A DNA stretch of 64,000 bases from Paguma larvata (lineage: Eukaryota > Chordata > Mammalia > Carnivora > Viverridae). Made by a program: the position numbers and the translations under genes. The stretch's first letter is position 1. Each line of letters starts with the position of its first letter. Of this stretch, positions 44,171 through 54,249 are shown one piece after another. The notes beneath the pieces were generated by a model. It ran no database searches, was not told the DNA's origin, and was given only the letters and a program-made list of their open reading frames with translations. The stretch is taken from the NCBI GenBank assembly GCA_030068075.1, contig CM057835.1, forward strand, positions 44,126,215 to 44,190,214. Direction: 5' to 3'.

Positions 44171-44984
44171 CCCCAGTAAGGGTGGAGATGTTTCTAGGTG
44201 CTCTGTTGCCTGATTCTTAGTTTGCTTTTATTCCTTATGCCAATACGAACAGGCCAGCACCCGCATTTGATCAAAATGCCTTCTCAGATTTTCACATCCT
44301 TTTGTTTTTGGCCCCTAGGGATTTCCCTTGTTGTCAGCTAAGCTATGCATTTAAAAGGATGTTTGTTAGAAAGTGTTTCTATGCCTGTAGTGAGGGATTT
44401 TCAGACTGTCTAGTTAACCGTAACCCAATGATGTAAAGTGAAGTTGCTGAGCTCATTTCTAAAACCAAATGTTTGTGATTATCTCACCCTGACGATACCA
44501 GGCAGAAAAAACACAAAGTGCTTCCATATCAGGGATTTTCTCTCAGTAAAAGAAGTAAAAATGACATTTTAAATAGCAAGCATGTTAGAGTATGTTTTGG
44601 TTAAAACCTCACATTACACAAAAAATTGCTTTGTGCATATCAGTGAAACTTGGTCCAAAATAATGGATTTCCCAAGTGAAACAAAGCAAATGAGCCAAAA
44701 ATAATTAGACCCTCATGCCTGTTACAGGAAGAATAAAGCCCATGAAATAGCTAAACACGTCCTGTCGTGAAACAGCTTTGTAGGGGAGGGATGTGGGGAA
44801 AATGTGTCCATTTTGGTGGCCAGCTGTGGTGGCAAAGCCCTAGGTGGTCAGCACTGTGGACATCAATTACATGTGTCTCATGAGAGTTGTGAAGATACTT
44901 AAATGAGTTAATGTTTGTAAAGAACTCAATAGTGTCTGGTATGTAATAAGTACTGTATGAATAGTTGTTAAATGAAAACAAGGG
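44171..44984. other. Intergenic; old repeat segment at 44305-44415
   Basis: A segment starting GGCCCCTAGGGATTTCCC resembles one at 56405-56510, suggesting an old dispersed repeat. The rest is unassigned. Confidence 0.4.
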
Positions 44985-45207
44985 ATGGGGTGCCTGGGTG
45001 GCTCCGCTGGTTAAGCAACCGACTCTTGGTTTTGGCTTGAGTTATGATCTCAGGGTCCGTGAGTTCGAGCCCCACATCGGTCTGATCGCTGATCATGTGG
45101 AGACTGCCTGGGATTCTCTCCCCACCCTACCCCCGTCCTTTCCCTGCTTGTGTGTGCTCGCTCTCTGACTCCCTCTCAAAATAAATAAATAAGTAAATAA
45201 AACTTAA
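44985..45207 (+). repeat. Carnivoran SINE
   Basis: Perfect 15-bp duplication AAATGAAAACAAGGG at 44970-44984 and 45208-45222. Confidence 0.95.
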
Positions 45208-45222
45208 AAATGAAAACAAGGG

Positions 45223-46543
45223 GTGGAATTACAACCATATGGTTTGGATAATGTGTCCCTATTATTCCCAGATAGGAAGCATGGAAGCCACACAGCTGAG
45301 CAGCGGTTCAGAGAAGAGTCATTCACATTATATCTATTTATAGCCAAATCCATCTAGAGGTATAGACTGTTCTGTCCTCAGATTGGAAGTTGAAATTGGG
45401 AGAGAGACAGGGAGATATTACCACCTTCTCTATTTTAACACATTAAAATAGGTCTCATTTCCCTTTTAAAAGATCTGGAGTTGTGTGCTACATTTACTGG
45501 CAAAGATTTAAATAAATTACTCCGGAACCATCAGCAACATGCTTTATATTAAATTCACAGATTATAAAGGAAATACACTTTTTGTTATTCACATCACTTG
45601 GCAGAATGGGCTCAACTGTTGGGCCCTTTGACCTTTTCAACACAGGACCGTATCTTGTTCATCTCTGATACCCAGCACAAACGGAATGTTCGATCAGGGA
45701 GGAGTGGCTGGGGAATGTAACTTCAAGTTATGCACCTTTAGAAGGCTCTCCAGGGCCATAACGATATATTCCTCTCTTCCTCAAGTCCTCCCATTTTTAT
45801 TTCACCGGGGCTGGAAGCCACCTTCAGGGGCCCTGCTTGCAATACATTCATTGACCATGTGACGTCTTCCCATGACTGTAATGTTCAACAAGGGCCAAAA
45901 GAAATTAGGAAACTGACTTCTACACTAAGTGAGAGATGAGACGATTCCTGTCCCCACTCTCCATTTCTGACACTTGCAAAGGTCCACACAAGTCAACACA
46001 GCTCAGCAAGTCTGTATTAAGTCGTAATGACAGACAAGCTGTGGAAACAAAGATGAAAGACAGGTAAAGCCCAGCCCTGCCTCCTGAAGGACTTCTAGTT
46101 TAGAAGGGACAACAGACAAAGAGCTTCACAGCGTTAATCCCAATTCGGATTCAATACCCGCCTTTTCACTACACAGTAATGAGGACAAATCGCGAGTCTG
46201 CTCCTTACCACTATATTCCTAGCATCTAATAGTGTCTGCACTGAAAACACTCAATATTTGTCAGATATTTATTATCTAATATTGTACCAAGAGTATTAAG
46301 GATTCACAGTGGGCTCTCTGCAGTACAGTAAGGTAATGTGAACACCCTGCCCTGTATGTTGGATCTTGGGTGTGCACGTGTGCTGAGATACCTTTAGAGG
46401 GAGCTGATCATTGATTTTCAAAGTTGTGGGGTTCTTGTTCCAAACTGCTAAAATTTTATGTAGCAGGCCATCCACTTCGGAAGCATCTTTGCTTCTGGAA
46501 AGCTGAGAGGGCCCAGAAGTGACATGGAACAAGTATTTATCTT
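45223..46543. other. Intergenic, mostly unique; possible L2 3' scraps
   Basis: TATCTTGTTCATCTCTGATA (about 45650) and TTCCTAGCATCTAATAGTGT (about 46216) resemble L2 3' ends. No gene was recognised. Confidence 0.45.
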
Positions 46544-46557
46544 TGATTCTAAGTTTT

Positions 46558-46809
46558 TTTTTTTGTTTTGTTTTTAAAAATTTTTTTTTATTATTTTTTT
46601 TTTAGCGTTTTTATTTTATTTTTGAGAGACATAGAGACAGAGCATGATCAAGGGAAGGGCAGAGAGAGAGGCAGACACAGAATCTGAAGCAGGCTCCAGG
46701 CTCTGAGCTGTCAGCACAGAGCCCGACATGGGGCTCGAACTCACAGACCGTGAGATCATGACCTGAGCTGAAGTTGGACGCTCCACCGACTGAACCACCC
46801 AGGCGCCCC
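46558..46809 (-). repeat. Carnivoran SINE
   Basis: Perfect 14-bp duplication TGATTCTAAGTTTT at 46544-46557 and 46810-46823. Confidence 0.96.
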
Positions 46810-46823
46810 TGATTCTAAGTTTT

Positions 46824-47136
46824 AAAGAAGAAAGGTGTAGTATGACTCAAAGCAAAGAATCATAGTACCCCAAGACAAAACAAAAAAGAGGAAGGACAGA
46901 GGGAGCCACAAAATTCCATGGTTTCAATAAAACCGGAAAGGCAGTTGGAGTGGTTTAAATCAGAGTAGAAGAAGTCAGAGTGGCCCAAATCAGGATGGAA
47001 CACAGACTGTACATTCTGCCCTAGAAAATGCCGTCTAGTGCTTCTGTCTGAGGAAGTGAAATGCATTAGCAGCAGGCCACAGGGAGTTGGCCCAAGACGA
47101 ATACCAGGGAATGAATACCAGTGAGGTAGCCTTGTT
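46824..47136. other. Intergenic, with a small imperfect repeat
   Basis: GAGTGGTTTAAATCAGAGTA and GAGTGGCCCAAATCAGGATG at about 46949-47000 look like a diverged 30-bp tandem pair. Nothing else was recognised. Confidence 0.45.
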
Positions 47137-47150
47137 AAGGTCTTTATCTC

Positions 47151-47378
47151 TCTCTCTCTCTCTTTTTTTTAATCTAAGTTTTGTTTTGTTTTATTTATTT
47201 ATTTATTTGAGAGGGAGAGAGCATGGGAGCAGGGCAGAGGGACAGAAAGAGAGAGAGAGAGAGAGAGAATCGTTCAGCATGGAGCCTGACATGGGGCTCA
47301 ATCCCAAGACCCTGGGATCATGACCTGAGCCAAAATCAAGAGTTGGACGCTTAACCGACCTAGCCACCCAGATACCCC
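47151..47378 (-). repeat. Carnivoran SINE
   Basis: Reversed body with GA run, ending CTAGCCACCCAGATACCCC. Flanks AGGTCTTTATCTCT and AAGTCTTTGTATCTCT are a diverged target duplication. Confidence 0.9.
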
Positions 47379-47398
47379 AAAGTCTTTGTATCTCTTAC

Positions 47399-47494
47399 AT
47401 TTTTTTTTAAAGTAGGCTCCATGCCCACAGGGCTTGAACTCAAGATGAAGACCTAAGCTGAGATGCCTAACCAACTAAGCCACCCAGGTACCCC
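47399..47494 (-). repeat. Short carnivoran SINE
   Basis: Reversed tRNA-like half: GGGCTTGAACTCAAGATGA to AAGCCACCCAGGTACCCC. Confidence 0.85.
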
Positions 47495-47699
47495 TCTATC
47501 TCTGAAAATTCTGACTCTGCTCTTTCCTTTCCCCTTGCTTCAAGAGCACTACAACCACCAATAGCTTAGATTTTCTTATGGTAACTGTTTACCCAGACGG
47601 ATTCTTTTCTGTTAACATCTACAGGGAACTTTTCATTCCTCCTGCAAAAACTCAACCTCTCTCCTATCTGTTTTCAAAAAGAATATTAAAAAGAAAAAA

Positions 47700-47880
47700 A
47701 GGGTGCCTGGGTGGCTCAGTTGGTTGAGTGTCTGACACTTGATTTCAGCTCAGGTCATGATCCGAGCCCCACTTTGAGCGCTGCACTGAGCATGGAGCCT
47801 GCGTGAGAGTCTCTCTCTCCCCACCCCCACCCTCTCCCCTGTTCACGCGCTCTCCAAAATAAAAAAAAGAGAAAAAGAAA
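47700..47880 (+). repeat. Carnivoran SINE, internally deleted
   Basis: GGGTGCCTGGGTGGCTCAGT head. The B-box side is shortened (ATGATCCGAGCCCCAC), followed by a CT-rich run and CCAAAATAAAAAAAAG tail. Confidence 0.9.
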
Positions 47881-48384
47881 GACAAAGCTCTAAAATAATA
47901 AAATATAGAGACTTTTGTTTTTATGCCGATTAATATTCTTTGTCTCCAAAAATGTAATTAATTACAGGAATTAAGTGCATTCTTTTTGTGGGCCCTGTGT
48001 GAACAGGGATCACTTTTTATATTTTTTATTACTCCTAATAAGCCTGGCTCAATGCCAAGCACATAGTAAGCACGCAGACAGCTGATGGAACATGTAACAA
48101 ACCTAACACACTGGACACTAGGATAAAATAAAAATTGAAACTAAGAATTATATGTATGCATTTCTCTCCTTGTTTTCCTATATATAGTACCCTATTCAGA
48201 TGCCCTTATATATAAGCCCTTACGATACTTTATTTTAACTGCCTATTTAGATTAGGCCTTTAATATTTGTTCAGTGAAAAAATAATGTACTGCAACTTAT
48301 AAAATGACAAAAGTAAAATAAATATGATAAAATGTTTAAAAATGAAGAAGGCTCTGACAACAAAATTTTGGCAGTTCACCAACA
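47881..48384. other. Intergenic just downstream of PSMA8: nothing recognised
   Basis: AT-rich. CCTGGCTCAATGCCAAGCAC near 48043 recalls an L2 3' end. Confidence 0.4.
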
Positions 48385-48787
48385 TAAAGATGCATTCAGT
48401 TTATTTTGGAATAGCTATCTCTTTACCTGATAGTCAATACTCAAACATCAACAAATTATTCATTTTTAAAAATTAAACTTTTTTCTTAAGTTTGCATAAA
48501 TGAAAAAAAGTAACACACTGAACAAGTTATTAAGTGTAGTCTCAGGCTTATGTGGAATGATGACTGCTTTCAACAATTACTGAAATTTCTTTTCAAGGAA
48601 TATCTTCATACTAAGGTAAGTCTGTCTATGTAACAGACTGAATGAAGACAGCCCAAATGTGGCATTCTCAAAACAGCACATAACTTAAATTTAATGCCAC
48701 AAACCAACTTATTTCCTTTAAAACTTCACTAAGTAATTCCAAGGAGTACAACAAAACATTAAAGTCTCCTAATGTTCATCCTAAGAA
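48385..48787 (-). other. PSMA8: PSMA8 3' untranslated region (predicted)
   Basis: This runs from the stop codon to just past the first canonical poly(A) signal on the minus strand. It is AT-rich and no interspersed repeat was recognised in it. The end point is inferred. Confidence 0.55.
48400..48405 (-). terminator. Candidate poly(A) signal AATAAA of PSMA8
   Basis: The plus strand reads TTTATT, giving AATAAA on the minus strand about 383 nt after the stop. It is the first such hexamer downstream. It is followed by GT-rich sequence (TGTTGGTG and TTTTGTTGT on the minus strand), as expected for a cleavage site near 48380. Confidence 0.55.
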
Positions 48788-48880
48788 TTAGGTAGTCTTC
48801 TTGGATTTTTTCTTCTCTGCTTCTTCCTTTTCCTTTTCTATTTCAGTTACTTGTAATTCAATTTCTTTGGCACTAAACAT
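48788..48880 (-). CDS. PSMA8: PSMA8 last coding exon with stop codon
   Basis: The acceptor is TTTCAG at 48881. It encodes MFSAKEIELQVTEIEKEKEE, then AEKKKSKKTT, and stops with TAA at 48790-48788. The charged C-terminal helix and Lys-rich tail are typical of the alpha4 type. The last two residues differ from the human ending I remember (SV), which is a normal level of divergence. Confidence 0.95.
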   Translation of the reverse strand: MFSAKEIELQVTEIEKEKEEAEKKKSKKTT

Positions 48881-48973
48881 CTGAAAAGAAAAAAAATTAA
48901 AAAGCAAATTTCAATTATACCAGTAATTTCTAAATATTTCCAATATAAATTATATTTTATACATTTATATTTT

Positions 48974-49178
48974 CTTTTTCTTAATGTTTATTTATTTATT
49001 TTTGAGAGAGAGATAGAGAGCAAGGGAGGGGCAAAGAGAGAAAGAGAATCTCAAGCAGGCTCCAAACTGTCAGGCAGAGCCCGATGTGGGGCTTGAACTC
49101 ACAAACCATGAGATCATGACCTGAACCAAAATCAAGAGTCCAGGATGCTTAACCATCTGAGCCACCCAGGTGCCCCTC
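48974..49178 (-). repeat. Carnivoran SINE (first of a serial pair)
   Basis: Bounded by TACATTTATATTTT at 48960-48973 and 49179-49192. Reversed body ending CTGAGCCACCCAGGTGCCCC. It lies in the last PSMA8 intron. Confidence 0.95.
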
Positions 49179-49192
49179 TACATTTATATTTT

Positions 49193-49256
49193 TTCTTTTT
49201 TTCCTTTCCTTTCCTTCCTTTTCTTTTCTTTCTTTCTGTTTTTCTTTCTTTCTTTC

Positions 49257-49309
<53 letters not shown>

Positions 49310-49326
49310 TTTCTTTCTTTCTTTTT
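49193..49326. repeat. TTTC/TTCC microsatellite
   Basis: A nearly pure polypyrimidine tract of about 134 bp with mostly TTTC units. Open frames reported on both strands here are artefacts of the tetranucleotide. Confidence 0.95.
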
Positions 49327-49546
49327 GAGAGAAGGAGAGTATGCACAAGTGATTGGGGGACAGAGAGAGAAATGGAAGGGAGAGAGGAAGGGAGAGAGAA
49401 AGAGAGAGAGGGAGAGAGAGGCGGGGCTCACCCGAAGTGGGGCCTGTGTTTTTGTTTTTTTTTTTAACACCTGAAACGGGGCTCATGGTCATTCGAAGTG
49501 GAGCTGGAGCTCACCCAGAGCGGGGCTTGTGCTCACCTGAAATGGG
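49193..49546 (-). repeat. Aberrant SINE: TTTC microsatellite plus 22-bp B-box-derived tandem repeats
   Basis: Left part is a (TTTC)n tract (49193-49326), the expanded GAAA-rich tail of a minus SINE, followed by a GA-rich body. Instead of the normal tRNA-like head there are five tandem pieces, three of exactly 22 bp (49478-49499, 49500-49521, 49522-49543), each like GGGGCTCRTGSTCACCYGAA. CATTTATATTTT recurs at 49547-49558 as a third target copy. Confidence 0.8.
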
Positions 49547-49559
49547 CATTTATATTTTC

Positions 49560-49935
49560 CATTTAAACTTTAACTTTATATCTTCAAACATGTAATGAAA
49601 TATGTGTATAAGCGACATATTTATAACAAATATGGACAAAACTTGAACTCTAGGACATTTCCAGTATCATTGTGTTAAAAAAGAAAGCAGGGCAAAATGT
49701 TACATTGCATTATATATCCTATATATGAATATAACTCTGAAAACATTTTAATGCAGGCTCATTCAATTTATGAGCAAGTAACTCATTACTGAACTCCCTC
49801 CTCCTCTCCACTCCACTGTCGAATTCTCTGATAGGGTTTGCCTATCTTATCAGCCACTAGAATAGCCAAAGCAGCAGGGAAAAGATGACTTACACTGCTT
49901 TGTTCACAACTGCCTCACTACAGTGTAAAGCAGAA
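49560..49935. other. PSMA8 last intron: nothing recognised
   Basis: AT-rich intron without a recognised element. Confidence 0.5.
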
Positions 49936-49939
49936 ACAG

Positions 49940-50095
49940 CTTTTATTTTATATCAATATTATTGTATTTAAAATTAAAGATAAGAGCAACTTGCTCAAGG
50001 TCATACTATTAAATGTATCAATTTGCTGGAACTTAGGTCTATCTAACTTTAAACCTAAACCCAGGTCTATCCAATTCCAAAGCACATGCCCCATT
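49940..50095 (+). repeat. Diverged MIR
   Basis: AGAGCAACTTGCTCAAGGTC and a following CAGGTCTATCCAATTCCAAA match the MIR core in plus orientation. Confidence 0.6.
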
Positions 50096-51199
50096 TGTTA
50101 CACAGCATACTGGGAAACAGCACATGGAAGGGCAGTGTAACTTGGCTGCCTGTGCACATACATCCTCCCACTCCTAAGTTAATATATATGCATGCTGGGT
50201 GCATCTGTCCATGTGGCTATGTACGTATGTGATGGAGCTGGAGAGGCGAGTTTGGCCCTTTGTGTCCTTGTGGTGTTGGTACATCTGTCCCGAGACCCTC
50301 GAAGGCAGGCGTGACAACGTGGCCCAGTTCTCATCCCTCCATCTGTGCTCAGCACCATGGTTATTTGCGTGGGGCCCTGCAGAGGCAGAACCTTCCCGCC
50401 ACGCCCCCCCCCCCCCCCCCCCCCCGCCCCATTTCTCTTAGTCATTGAAGCTTTGCTGCTGCCACATCCTTACATCCCCATCTACTGGGGGACTAATAAA
50501 AGGTGCGAATGTTGTGTCAGAACAACGACAACAACACAACTCAAAAAATAAAAACTCCACTGCTCCACCCAACACTGACTTTAATACTATATCCTCTTGA
50601 AATACTTCCTTCAAAACAGAAAGTATATGTAAAATAATCCTTTTTAGTATACTTTTCAAATAGTTTGCCATGCTTTAAGTGCTCTTTACACTCTGAGCTA
50701 GAGAGCTGGCAAACTGTACTGTGTACAGTTCTACCTAAGGAACAATAGTGAGCCAAATTTCCAATGTTCTTCAGCCAGTGAGTCCTCTGTCACAATACTC
50801 TGGACAATTTATCTTGTGCTTCAGTAGTTTTAACCCATAATGGTTAACAAAAGGTGTACAAATAACAATGCTAGGCTTGCCACAAAGAAATATGGAAAGG
50901 TTATCACATTAGGTATTAAAATTTGTGTCTTACAGAGGCTCAAGGCACTTCAGAGTGAAAACTAGAGACAACTGATAAAAACCAGTACACAACCCAGAGG
51001 AATGGGGGGGTTCTGACATAATGAAGGATAATACGTTAGAAGCCTGGAGGGCCAATAATTATACTCATGGTAGCTGAATGACATTGGCTGGAAGCATATC
51101 TTGATTTTCAGAAGATCTAAAAGGACAGGAAGAATAACTGCTTTCTACAGAATACCTTGTTTTACAGTGCAATATTGTACTTTTAATAAATTTTTGGGA
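50096..51199. other. PSMA8 last intron, with GC-richer block
   Basis: 50200-50460 is GC-rich and ends in a C homopolymer. The rest (50500-51199) is AT-rich and unassigned. The open frames around 50179-50551 owe their length to the C run and are not genes. Confidence 0.5.
50404..50425. repeat. C homopolymer, 22 bases
   Basis: Twenty-two consecutive C, then GCCCC. Long C/G runs are rare in mammals and prone to sequencing error, so the true length is uncertain. Confidence 0.85.
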
Positions 51200-51309
51200 T
51201 TTTAATTTATTTTTTTTTAAGTAAGCTCTCCACCCAACATAGGGCTTGAATTCACAACCCTGAGATCAAGAGTCACATGCTCTGCCAACCGAGCTAGCCT
51301 GGTGCCCCT
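51200..51309 (-). repeat. Short old carnivoran SINE
   Basis: AAGTAAGCTCTCCACCCAAC to CCGAGCTAGCCTGGTGCCCC, the reversed short type. Confidence 0.85.
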
Positions 51310-51512
51310 GCATTTTTTACAAAATTAAGGTATGTGGCCGCCCTCCATCAAGCAAGTTTATTGGCACCATTTTTCCAACAGCATTTGCTCACTTTGTGTT
51401 TGTGTCACATTTTGGTACTTCTCATGTTTCAAATTTTTTGAAACTATGATATTTGTTATGGTGATGTGCGATCAGAAATTATGACTCACTGACAGCTCAA
51501 ATATTGGCTAGC

Positions 51513-51612
51513 TGACAGCAGCGAGCCCAATGCGGGGCTTGAACTCCCGAACTGTGAGATCATGACCTAGCTGAAGTCCAATGCTCAACCAACTGAGCAC
51601 CCAGGCACCTCG
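51513..51612 (-). repeat. Partial carnivoran SINE
   Basis: GCTGACAGCAGCGAGCCCAA to CCAACTGAGCACCCAGGCACC. Only the tRNA-like half and start of the unique half remain. Confidence 0.85.
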
Positions 51613-51702
51613 GCATTGCATTTTTAAATTAGGTACATGGCTTTGTTTTAGGCAAAATGTACACTTAATTCATTTGACTTGTTTTGTTGCAATGTTGGCT
51701 TT

Positions 51703-51866
51703 TTTTTTTTTCCCAAGAGTTGGGGAGGGTGAGGGAGAGAATCTTTGGGACTCCATGCCCACGGCACGGAGCCTGAAGCGAGGCTCAATCCCATGACTGT
51801 GAGATCATGACCTGAGCTGAAACCAACAGTCGGACACTCAACAAACTGAGCCAACCAGGCACCCCT
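51703..51866 (-). repeat. Carnivoran SINE
   Basis: Flanks GCAATGTTGGCTTT (51689-51702) and GCAATATTGGCTTT (51867-51880) are a one-mismatch target duplication. Confidence 0.92.
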
Positions 51867-51880
51867 GCAATATTGGCTTT

Positions 51881-52290
51881 ATAGCAGTGTTTGGAACTGA
51901 ATCCTCAACATCTCCCAGGTATGCTTGTTTATGGTGCTGGGAATAAATATCCACAGGCAATATTCTATACTAACCCCATACACAACTGGCTCAGTAGGGG
52001 TGCCTACTTAGAAGGATGTATACTAAGTGGGGTAAGCCTACATCCAAATCTCAGCACCCTGGTCCTTCACAAAGGACCAGGGATAGGTAAGTACTCACAA
52101 TAAGCACATACGAATCAGTGAGCATTAGTCTACAGAAACAAAACAGAAGTCATCGCGGTGTCGGTGGATGCTAATAGATGTTTCAGGCTTTTAATGAAGA
52201 TTCACAGGTGTCAACGTTTTGACAAGATTCAACTGTCGTCAAATTACTTTATACTATGTATGTTTTTTTCCTCTTTGGTTAATGACTTAC
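51881..52290. other. PSMA8 last intron, 5' end: nothing recognised
   Basis: Unique-looking sequence up to the donor of the 21-codon exon. Confidence 0.5.
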
Positions 52291-52353
52291 CTTCAAAGGT
52301 TGGTTTCTTCTTATTATAGCAAGTTCAATGTTTTTTCCACCAGACTGGACAAC
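52291..52353 (-). CDS. PSMA8: PSMA8 exon: VVQSGGKNIELAIIRRNQPLK
   Basis: The acceptor is TATTAG at 52354 and the donor AAG|GTAAGT at 52291/52290. The 63 nt are 21 codons in phase 0. The motif AIIRRNQPLK is diagnostic for PSMA8 against PSMA7. The intron to the previous exon is only 113 nt. Confidence 0.95.
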
Positions 52354-52466
52354 CTAATATAGAACAAGCACAATATTAGAATTACTTCAGCAAATTTTAT
52401 TTTTTGAAGCCAACAGGTAAGAAAAAAAAACATGTTTTCCTAAATATGTTTTATTAGATCACTTAC

Positions 52467-52586
52467 TTCTAGCAAAGCTCTTATTGCTAATTTGATAGCT
52501 TCATTGTCGTTTGCTATAGCATCTTCTGTGTAATTCTTTTCTAGAAATTCTCGGACAGTTTTAGCACTTCGGCCGATTGCATTTGC
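52467..52586 (-). CDS. PSMA8: PSMA8 exon: [11 protein letters not shown] to ALLE
   Basis: The acceptor is TTCAAG at 52587 and the donor GAA|GTAAGT at 52467/52466. The 120 nt are 40 codons in phase 0: [19 protein letters not shown], then [21 protein letters not shown]. They cover helices H3-H4 of the alpha fold. The frame joins HAWK of the previous exon directly, as in the known protein. Confidence 0.95.
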
Positions 52587-52778
52587 CTTGAAAAATAAGA
52601 TATTAATATCATTGCGGTATGAGTGAATTTATGGTTACTCAGCGAAGTTTAGAGTTTACTATCATATTTCTTAGTGTAGTTACTAAATGAAAATCGTCGT
52701 TGGCTAACATTTTAGCAGCTCATTTTGTTACTACACGAATAAATCTGTAATGGTGGCATGACTTATCTTCAAACATAC

Positions 52779-52847
52779 CAATGTCTTGTCCTGGTCAATG
52801 CTTTCTGCTACTTTAATGGCTCCCAACTCCTTGGTAACCAGAAAAGA
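52779..52847 (-). other. Candidate cassette exon in PSMA8 intron (unproven)
   Basis: A 69-nt segment between the HAWK and ANAIGRS exons has a TTTCAG acceptor and a TTG|GTATGT donor. It is open in phase 0, the phase of both neighbours, and would insert 23 residues starting SFLVTKELGAIKVAES. The known protein joins HAWK directly to ANAI, so this would be an alternative form at most. It could easily be a chance open segment between chance splice-like sites. Confidence 0.2.
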
Positions 52848-53229
52848 CTGAAAGAGTTGAAATTCCAAAAGAGGTAGAGAGGAAAGGAGGTATACAGTAC
52901 CAAAGGAAGAAAGAAAAAGAAAAAAGGAAAAAAGGACACTGGCATGAAGAAGAAACTGTTTACACGAATAGAAGTGTGCGTGCCATTTTCTTATAACTTA
53001 GAGTGGTCACCTAATTATTGATTCATTATCTTTGATTCTATACATGAGAAAAGATTCTTCTGTTCTATTCCCCATTTTTCTTTGCTCTTTAGAAATTTTC
53101 ATCAGATGAAGAAATGAGGCAAACGACTGGCCTGGCTGCATGGCCACAGGTAGTATATGGCATGTCCTTTTAGTTCAGTCTAAATATGTAGAGTATTGGT
53201 GATGATAATGAGGATGATAATAATAATTC
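52848..53229. other. PSMA8 intron: nothing recognised
   Basis: Includes an A/G-rich run at 52880-52935. No element was identified. Confidence 0.5.
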
Positions 53230-53715
53230 ATATTAACAGAGCATTTCTGTGCCAGGTACTGCGCTAAGTACTTTACATGGATTATCTCATTCGACCATCA
53301 CAAAAACAGGTAAACAGCTACTATTACTAACTCCAATTCATGAATGAAGAAATGGGGGGTTGGAAAGGTTGAAACGGGCGTTCTCAACCGCAGCACTATT
53401 AACATTTCGAGCTGGATGATTTGCTATGGATGATTTCCTACAATGCTGCCCTGTGCATTGTAGGCTGTGTAGCCATCTTTATCCACTAGATGCCAGTAGT
53501 ATCCCCCACCCCAGTTGTGACAACCAAACATGTCTCTAGATATTGCCAAATGTCTCTTCATGGGTACAAAATCCCCCTAATTTGTGAACCAGTAGCTTAA
53601 GTAATCTTGCCAAAGATCACGGAAGATGGGGTCAGTGGAAGAGCTGAACTTGGAAACCAAGTAGTCTGAAGTGACACTCCAAGCCCTGAACTTTATACAC
53701 CATGCTGCCACCTGA
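53230..53715 (+). repeat. MIR split by a MER5-type element
   Basis: Left half: TGTGCCAGGTACTGCGCTAA, GTACTTTACATGGATTATCT. Right half: AGTAATCTTGCCAAAGATCA to CACCATGCTGCCACCTGACC. Together they are a nearly complete MIR in plus orientation. Confidence 0.85.
53375..53603 (+). mobile_element. MER5-type (hAT-Charlie) non-autonomous DNA transposon
   Basis: GTTCTCAACCGCAGCACTAT at the left and GTACAAAATCCCCCTAATTT...GTGAACCAG at the right. The middle CACTAGATGCCAGTAGTATC and GTTGTGACAACCAAACATGT is the MER5 signature. It is inserted inside the MIR. Confidence 0.8.
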
Positions 53716-54238
53716 CCTTTGCTCTGATGACTGGAGAGAGTCAGAACAACGAGCAGAAAGGCCCTTCCTTTCCCTGAAGGGTGCTGGCAGTGAGTGAGGG
53801 AAAGTCTTAGTTCTAGGTGGTTATGGTTAGTTTTGATTAGAAGAAAGAGATCTCAAAAGAGATTTTAGGAAGTGAGCATGAAAGCACACCTTTTGTACTG
53901 CCTGACAGTATATTGTTCTGGTTAGCAGAATTTTATTTTTATTCCACAGAACTTTCTCTATGCCTTTATATTTCAGAGGATTAAAATAAATAGCTGTGAA
54001 ACTTTAAATTGAATCTTGTGGCCTTGAAATTTCACTAAGATCAAAGGTAAAGATTTCAGATTGGTATGACTTTGGAGTATTATTAGCTACTAGTTTTTGC
54101 GGGGTAACTAGGTGTTGCCCTAAGAGGAAGAACATAAAGTAGTGGTTTATCCAAAAATCTTACTGAGCCCTTAAAGGACATCTTATAAATTCTTGGTGAC
54201 TTTCCTGTCCAGTTCTTCTAATTGCTGATATAGAAATT
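53716..54238. other. PSMA8 intron: nothing recognised
   Basis: Unique-looking intron without gene or clear repeat. Confidence 0.5.
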
Positions 54239-54249
54239 CTTTAATTCTT

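Noticed and set aside
49132..49595. Several open frames of about 80-112 codons on both strands
   Set aside because: They are products of the TTTC/GA microsatellite (Lys/Glu/Arg or Phe/Leu/Ser runs) within SINE sequence.
50179..50551. Proline- or glycine-rich open frames
   Set aside because: Created by the C22 run; no start context, splice context or family.
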